Assembly: GCF_010634855.1 (NCBI RefSeq)
Contig: NZ_MWLQ01000018.1
Location: 1-64,000 of the forward strand
Direction of reading: 5' to 3'
DNA: 64,000 nucleotides
From: Microbacterium sp. B35-30
GTDB lineage: Bacteria > Actinomycetota > Actinomycetes > Actinomycetales > Microbacteriaceae
Shown here: piece by piece, positions 59,478 to 64,000 of the stretch
How positions within the stretch are numbered: position 1 is the stretch's first letter
Layout: the number at the start of each line of letters is the position of its first letter
Position numbers and translations under genes: made by a program
Notes under the pieces: model-generated
What the model was told of the DNA's origin: nothing
Databases searched by the model: none
What the model saw: the letters and a program-made list of their open reading frames with translations, nothing else

Positions 59478-60475
59478 AGCACGAACCCCCGCGGGAACGG
59501 ATCGGACGGATCGAGCATGTATTGCGCCGTACCCGTGACCCAGGCGCGGCCTGTGATCGTCGGGATCACGGCCGGGGTGCCGGCGACCCAGGTCTCTTCG
59601 ACGAGTCGGCCGGTGAAGGCGGTGCCGATGTAGGACTCGTTCACGAAGTCGGTGCCGAGCGGCAGCAGGCCCCGTGCGTGCAGCTGGGCCATGCGCGCAC
59701 TCGTCCCGGTCCCGCAGGGGGAGCGGTCGAACCACCCCGGGTGGATCGCCATGGCGTGGCGCGAGTGGCGGGCGGTGGAGCCCGGCGCCTCGAGGTACAC
59801 GTGGTGGCAGCCGTGGATCGTGGGATCGACCGGGTGCCTCGGCTCATCCACCTCGTCGATCGCGGCCATGATGGCCAGTCCCGCCGCGAGGAGGTCGTCC
59901 TTGCGCGAACGCTCGAAGGGCAGGCCGAGGCTGTCGAGCGACACGATGGCGTAGAAGTTGCCGCCGAATGCGAGGTCGTACGACACCGCGCCGTAGCCGG
60001 GGACGTCGACCGACCGATCGAGCCCGACCACGAACGAGGGCACGTTGCGGATCGTGACGCTCTCGGCATGCCCCTCGGCGACGGCGACGTCGGCGATCAC
60101 GAGGCCTGCCGGCGTGTCGAGGCGGATCGTCGTCACCGGCTCGACGACCGGCACCATCCCGGTCTCGACCAGCACGGTCGCGACGCCGATGGTGCCGTGC
60201 CCGCACATGGGGAGGCAGCCCGACACCTCGATGTACAGCACGCCGAAGTCCGCGTCAGGACGCGTAGGCGGCTGCAGGATCGCGCCGCTCATCGCGCTGT
60301 GCCCGCGAGGCTCGTTCATCAGGAGAGTACGCACGTCGTCGCTGTTCGCCATGAACCACTGGCGACGCTCCTCCATCGTCGCTCCCGGGAGCACACCCAT
60401 CCCGCCCACGATGACGCGGGTGGGCATGCCCTCGGTGTGGGAGTCGACGGCGTGGAAAACGCGCTGCGATCGCAT
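59474..60475 (-). CDS. 4-hydroxyproline epimerase (proline racemase family)
   Basis: A 333-residue ProR-family enzyme. Two catalytic cysteines are present: C91 in PMCGHGTIG and C254 in SPCGTGTSA. Having both bases distinguishes racemase/epimerases from the 3-hydroxyproline dehydratases, which have threonine at the second site. It converts trans-4-hydroxy-L-proline into cis-4-hydroxy-D-proline, the first step of the pathway encoded by the operon. The ATG follows GAGGACCCGA. Specificity for 4-hydroxyproline over proline is inferred from its neighbours. Confidence 0.9.
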   Translation of the reverse strand: MRSQRVFHAVDSHTEGMPTRVIVGGMGVLPGATMEERRQWFMANSDDVRTLLMNEPRGHSAMSGAILQPPTRPDADFGVLYIEVSGCLPMCGHGTIGVATVLVETGMVPVVEPVTTIRLDTPAGLVIADVAVAEGHAESVTIRNVPSFVVGLDRSVDVPGYGAVSYDLAFGGNFYAIVSLDSLGLPFERSRKDDLLAAGLAIMAAIDEVDEPRHPVDPTIHGCHHVYLEAPGSTARHSRHAMAIHPGWFDRSPCGTGTSARMAQLHARGLLPLGTDFVNESYIGTAFTGRLVEETWVAGTPAVIPTITGRAWVTGTAQYMLDPSDPFPRGFVL

Positions 60476-60488
60476 TCGGGTCCTCGGA

Positions 60489-61397
60489 TCAGCGGTAGCC
60501 CTTGGCCAGGACGGCCTCGGTGTCGGAGATGATACGCGCGCGCACGTCGTCGGGGAGCGGCAGGCGCGGCGGGCGCGTGGTGATGCCTGCTGGGGCGACA
60601 CCGGCGACCTCCTGCGAGAGCTTGATCGCCTGGACGAACCAGGTCTTCGAGTCCCAGCGCAGCAGCGCGTGGAGGTCGCGGTAGATGTCGCGAGCCTTGA
60701 CCCAGTCGGTCGGGTCGTCGGAGGTCGACAGGTTGTACAGCTCCACAGTCGACGCGGGAATCGCGTTCGGGTAGCCGGCGACCCAGCCGACGGCTCCGTT
60801 GATACCGAGTTCGAGTACGACGTCGTCGGAGCCGATCGAGATGTCGAGGCCCGGAGCGAGCTCGCGGATCTCGAACGCGTGGCGCACGTCGCCCGAGAAC
60901 TCCTTCACGGAGACGATCAGGCCTTCCTGGTACAGGCGCGCCAGCAGATCCGGTCGCAGGTCGACCTTGGTGTCGATGGGGTTGTTGTAGGCCAGCACCG
61001 GCAGGCCCACGGCGGCGACGCGGCGGAAGTGGTCGACGACCTCGTCGTCGCTCGCACGGTACGCGTTGGGTGGAAGCAGCATGACGGCGGGGGCGCCGTG
61101 CTCGGCCGCGTGCTCGGTCAGGCGCACGCTCTCGAGCGCGCCGTAGGCGCCGACGCCGGGGATGACGGCGGTTCCCGTAGGAGCAGCGTCCAGGGCGGTG
61201 AGGTAGACCTGTCGGCGCTCATCCTCGGTGAGCGTCTGGTACTCGCCGAGCGACCCGTTGGGGATGATCCCCGTGACGCCGTTCGATGTCGTGAAGCGCA
61301 CGTGCTCGGCGTACGCGTCGTAGTTCACCGAGAAGTCGGGATTGATGGGGAGGGTCGTGGCGAGGTTCACACCGTGCCAGGGCTTGCGGTCGGTCAT
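60489..61397 (-). CDS. dihydrodipicolinate synthase-like deaminase (1-pyrroline-4-hydroxy-2-carboxylate deaminase)
   Basis: A 302-residue TIM-barrel lyase. The Schiff-base lysine is K165 in SVKEFSGD and the tyrosine Y137 in VLAYNNP; GSLGEYQTLTEDERR is the family signature. In this setting it is most likely the deaminase that turns 1-pyrroline-4-hydroxy-2-carboxylate into 2-oxoglutarate semialdehyde, not lysine biosynthesis DapA. It is the first gene of the hydroxyproline operon, 13 bases before the epimerase and 57 bases after the GH127 stop, with a shared motif in that gap. Confidence 0.88.
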   Translation of the reverse strand: MTDRKPWHGVNLATTLPINPDFSVNYDAYAEHVRFTTSNGVTGIIPNGSLGEYQTLTEDERRQVYLTALDAAPTGTAVIPGVGAYGALESVRLTEHAAEHGAPAVMLLPPNAYRASDDEVVDHFRRVAAVGLPVLAYNNPIDTKVDLRPDLLARLYQEGLIVSVKEFSGDVRHAFEIRELAPGLDISIGSDDVVLELGINGAVGWVAGYPNAIPASTVELYNLSTSDDPTDWVKARDIYRDLHALLRWDSKTWFVQAIKLSQEVAGVAPAGITTRPPRLPLPDDVRARIISDTEAVLAKGYR

Positions 61398-61418
61398 CGT
61401 GTCTCCAGTGTCGAAAGG

Positions 61419-61438
61419 TGCAATTGCAATGGTAATGG
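61419..61438 (-). promoter_or_regulatory. palindromic motif upstream of the hydroxyproline operon
   Basis: The perfect palindrome TGCAATTGCA is at 61419-61428, overlapping the minus-strand CCATTACCATTGCA (61438 to 61425). The latter is nearly identical to the element before the metalloprotease gene. TACCAT inside it may be a minus-10 with TAGACG about 17 bases upstream; transcription would then start in the palindrome. It is a good candidate for the GntR/FCD site. Confidence 0.5.
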
Positions 61439-61454
61439 GGCGGACGGGTTCCGT

Positions 61455-64000
61455 CTAGGTCCGCGGCCGCCCGGGCAGGACGAGCCTGCGACGCGGCTCC
61501 TCGTTGCCGGCGCGGTCGGTCGCTGCGTACTCGATGATCTGCTCGTCGTCGGTGAGTGCGCGCACGAACGCCTCCTGGAAGGTCGCCCAGAAGGTCCCCG
61601 GCCCCTGCCACTGGATGCGTTCGGCACCTGAGACGTCGTCGCGCGCGACGAAGGTGATCTCGACGCCGGCGCCCAAGGGCTTCACGCGTGCCTCGGTCAC
61701 CGGAGGAGTCGTGTCGATGTGGAGCGTGCGTGCTGCGAATCCGGTGAGTCCCGAAGCGGTGGCCCGCGCCTCGATGCGCACCGAGCCCTCGATCCCGACC
61801 CGCAGCACGTCGGTGTACACCTGCCAGTCGTCCTCTCCGACGCGCACTTCGACGGACTCGACCTCGTGCTCCCCGCACGTCGCACGCACGCGGATCTGCG
61901 GCGGTGTCGTATGCCAGCCGGACGCGGCCGGCTCGGGTGCGAGGATCTCGACGAGGGGGACGGATGCCGCGTACTCGACGTCCGCGGTCTGCTCGAGCCA
62001 CTCCTCGGCCGGCCCGACGTCGGGTGCGTCTTCCCACGCTCCCCGGAGGCTCGCCGCATCGAGCTCCAGTGCGCGACGGAGCACCGTGCGCGCCTCGCCG
62101 AGGCTCAGCAGGGAGTCGGCGTGCCCGAGCTGCACCGCACCCAGCACGCGGGCGACGAATGCGCTTCGCGTGCAGGGGAGGGGGTCGGTCCAGAGATCGT
62201 CAAGGATCGTGGCGCCGTCCTCACGTCGGCGCGCGGCGACGCCGGTGTCGACGCCCGCGAAGCCGATCGTGGCGTCCGCCGATCGCACGTACAGGTGGTA
62301 CCGGTGGTCGGTCCCCGTCCACACGGGCGCGAAGGGCAGGCCGTCGACGCGCACGGCGCCTTCCGAGAGCAGCGTCGTCCGCGGATCCGCGTCGTCGCCG
62401 ATGAGGGTGCCGTCGAGCAGCCGCCGACGATCGAGGGCGATCTCGAGCCACGTCGTGCTGTCGGACCGGGCCGCCAGGACGCTCGGGCCGAAGGCGACGT
62501 GACGCACCTGCGGATCGTCGGGCGTCGCGTGGGCTCGCAGGCTCATCGGCAGTTCGAGGACCAGCTCTTCGCCGGGCGTCCAGTCGCGGTGCACGTCCGC
62601 ATACTGCCCTGGCCGCACGTCCAGCGCCACAGGCTCGGCGCCGATCCGGGCGGACGCCGGCGCGCCGACCCATCCGGGGACGCGCACGTGCAGAGTCAGC
62701 GGCACCGGGTCGGGGCATCCGTCGGTCCGCTCCACCCGTATGCGCACCTGCGAGCCGAGCGGAAGCTCGGATTCGAGGACGATGCGTAACCCTCGTTCGC
62801 GCCACGTGAGTTCGGCGGGCGTGTGCGGATTGATCCACAGCTCGGCGTCGGTGCCGACCCCGCGGAAGAACACGGAGTCCTGGTACTTGACGTGGTTCTC
62901 GAGGCCGGTCCCGCCGCAGCACGTTCCGACGTTGTCGAACTCGGGGAGGGCGCCCGGGTGCACCGGGAACATGTAGGTGACCTCGGGGCTCGTCTCGGAG
63001 CGGACGTCCCGCCGGGAACCGAGGATGTGGTTGAGCGCGCCGCGCTCGTAGTACTCCATGTACTTCGCGTCGAGCGTGTGCTGGAACAGCAGTCGCGAGA
63101 GCTTCAGCAGGTTGTAGGTCGCGCATGTCTCGGCGTTGCGGTGCCCGATGTCGCCGGCGACTCGGCCGGCCGGCCCCCACAGCTCGCTCTCCCCGGTGCC
63201 GCCGTGCGCGTACATGCGCCCCGGCACCACCTGGTCCCACAGCCCGGCGGCGGCGTCGAGATACGCGCGCTCGCCGGTGGCCTCGTACTCGTGAACGTAG
63301 CCGATGAGCTGTGGCAGGTGCTGATTGGCGTGCATGCCGTCGAGGATGTCGCGGCGTGACGCTCCTGCGGCGACGAGCTCGTGCTGATCGAACATCCTCG
63401 CGGTCTCGAGGAAGAGCGGCTCGTCGGCGACAGCCGCGAGCCGCGTCATCGTCTCGTTCATGCCGCCGAACTCACCGGCGATGTAGAGGGACCACATGTG
63501 TTGGCGCCGGGCGTCGTCCAGCCGCGAGAGACGGCCGTGGACCCAGCGCCCCATCGCCCTCGCCACGGCGAGCGCCTGCTCGCTGCCGACCAGCTCGTGC
63601 GCGTCGAGGAGGCCGGCCATGATCTTGTGGCAGGTGTAGTACGGTGCCCAGATCTCGCCGTAAGGGGCGCCGTCCTCGAGCCGGGAGAACTGCCACTCGC
63701 CGTAGGCGGCGAGGAACCCCGGGTGGGAGTAGCGGCCCGTCGCCGCGAGGACCGACTGCACCTCGGCGAGACCCGCGACGAACTCCTCGGTCTTGGCGTG
63801 GAGCACCGGGTCGCCTTCGCCTGCGGCGGCCATCGCGAGCATCGACAGGAAATGCCCGGCGTAGTGGCCGCGAAGCAGGTTGGCCGTCTGGGCGGCCTCG
63901 CGGCCGGGGTAGTCGTGCTCGCTCCACGCGTCTTCGGCGGGGTGCCCGAAGTCCTCCCACGAGCCCGGCGGCACGGCGCCGCGGGTGTCGAGCCCGGAAT
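61455..64000 (-). CDS. GH127/GH146-type beta-L-arabinofuranosidase, 5' end outside the window
   Basis: At least 848 residues are visible; the gene continues beyond the right edge, since the frame is open to base 64000. The DUF1680/GH127 barrel is recognised by LLRGHYAGHFLSMLA, NAETCATYNLLKLSRLLF and CCGGTGLENHVKYQDS. E (63129-63131) and C (63123-63125) in AETC, with the double cysteine (62916-62921), reproduce the HypBA1 zinc/nucleophile site (E338, C340, C417, C418). Accessory beta domains and an OmpL47-like repeat (DRAGNEEPRRR) end the protein. HypBA1 releases L-arabinose from hydroxyproline-linked beta-arabinofuranosides, which fits the hydroxyproline operon downstream. Secretion cannot be judged without the N terminus. 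Confidence 0.88.
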   Translation of the reverse strand, partial: SGLDTRGAVPPGSWEDFGHPAEDAWSEHDYPGREAAQTANLLRGHYAGHFLSMLAMAAAGEGDPVLHAKTEEFVAGLAEVQSVLAATGRYSHPGFLAAYGEWQFSRLEDGAPYGEIWAPYYTCHKIMAGLLDAHELVGSEQALAVARAMGRWVHGRLSRLDDARRQHMWSLYIAGEFGGMNETMTRLAAVADEPLFLETARMFDQHELVAAGASRRDILDGMHANQHLPQLIGYVHEYEATGERAYLDAAAGLWDQVVPGRMYAHGGTGESELWGPAGRVAGDIGHRNAETCATYNLLKLSRLLFQHTLDAKYMEYYERGALNHILGSRRDVRSETSPEVTYMFPVHPGALPEFDNVGTCCGGTGLENHVKYQDSVFFRGVGTDAELWINPHTPAELTWRERGLRIVLESELPLGSQVRIRVERTDGCPDPVPLTLHVRVPGWVGAPASARIGAEPVALDVRPGQYADVHRDWTPGEELVLELPMSLRAHATPDDPQVRHVAFGPSVLAARSDSTTWLEIALDRRRLLDGTLIGDDADPRTTLLSEGAVRVDGLPFAPVWTGTDHRYHLYVRSADATIGFAGVDTGVAARRREDGATILDDLWTDPLPCTRSAFVARVLGAVQLGHADSLLSLGEARTVLRRALELDAASLRGAWEDAPDVGPAEEWLEQTADVEYAASVPLVEILAPEPAASGWHTTPPQIRVRATCGEHEVESVEVRVGEDDWQVYTDVLRVGIEGSVRIEARATASGLTGFAARTLHIDTTPPVTEARVKPLGAGVEITFVARDDVSGAERIQWQGPGTFWATFQEAFVRALTDDEQIIEYAATDRAGNEEPRRRLVLPGRPRT

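Noticed and set aside
60489-61397. DapA of lysine biosynthesis
   Set aside because: The fold and lysine match DapA in general, but the gene heads a hydroxyproline catabolic operon, so the deaminase role fits better.

Overview
The window reads as chromosome from a high-GC actinobacterium, most likely a Microbacteriaceae member such as Microbacterium. I base this on the roughly 70% GC, dense ATGA-coupled operons, frequent GTG starts, several leaderless-looking promoters (a TANNNT box placing +1 at or next to the start codon), lipobox lipoproteins and the Gram-positive transporter and regulator families. I see no tRNA, rRNA, CRISPR array, integrase or insertion sequence.

Layout. 1-5.4 kb: alpha/beta hydrolase, GNAT acetyltransferase and small membrane protein, a TetR regulator with a DHA2-type efflux pump, and a quinone-reductase-like enzyme. 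5.5-8.2 kb: a compact three-gene unit of KAS III-like thiolase-fold enzyme, haem-oxygenase-fold redox protein and a protein I do not recognise. 8.3-10.3 kb: a UBP-type zinc finger coupled to a cyclic-nucleotide-binding/thioredoxin-reductase-like flavoprotein that lacks the CxxC pair. 10.5-13.1 kb: a secreted subtilase. 13.2-14.2 kb: a ykkC-type (guanidine-I-like) riboswitch ahead of an EamA transporter. 14.2-21.7 kb: a phosphonate uptake and catabolism cluster (GntR/UTRA regulator, PhnD, PhnC, fused PhnE, FAD oxidoreductase, phosphonatase-like HAD hydrolase, alcohol dehydrogenase). 21.7-22.8 kb: DNA polymerase IV. 23.1-33.8 kb: CocE/NonD hydrolase, oligopeptide-type ABC importer and amidase, with two DUF3237 genes and two TetR regulators. 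33.9-39.7 kb: miscellaneous housekeeping and accessory genes, including a PadR-controlled membrane protein and a voltage-sensor-type ion channel. 39.7-47.1 kb: a YtfQ-type sugar ABC operon with two paralogous ATPase genes and a LacI repressor. 47.4-50.5 kb: MFS pump behind a possible cysteine-rich leader peptide, an ArsR-like regulator, a cupin and a DUF4287 protein. 50.6-53.2 kb: a large secreted HEFGH metalloprotease. 53.4-64.0 kb: a complete 4-hydroxyproline catabolic operon directly downstream of a GH127-type beta-L-arabinofuranosidase that runs off the right edge.

How the genes work together. The right-hand quarter is the most interesting part. GH127 enzymes of the HypBA1 type remove beta-L-arabinofuranose from hydroxyproline-linked arabino-oligosaccharides of plant extensins, and the next eight genes encode epimerisation, oxidation, deamination and semialdehyde oxidation of hydroxyproline to 2-oxoglutarate. 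With the adjacent secreted metalloprotease and a YtfQ-family furanose-type sugar importer nearby, this suggests a locus for using plant hydroxyproline-rich glycoproteins. The phosphonate cluster pairs a DAO-family oxidoreductase, rather than a transaminase, with a phosphonatase-like hydrolase. All assignments are by eye from motifs and context; no database search was run.
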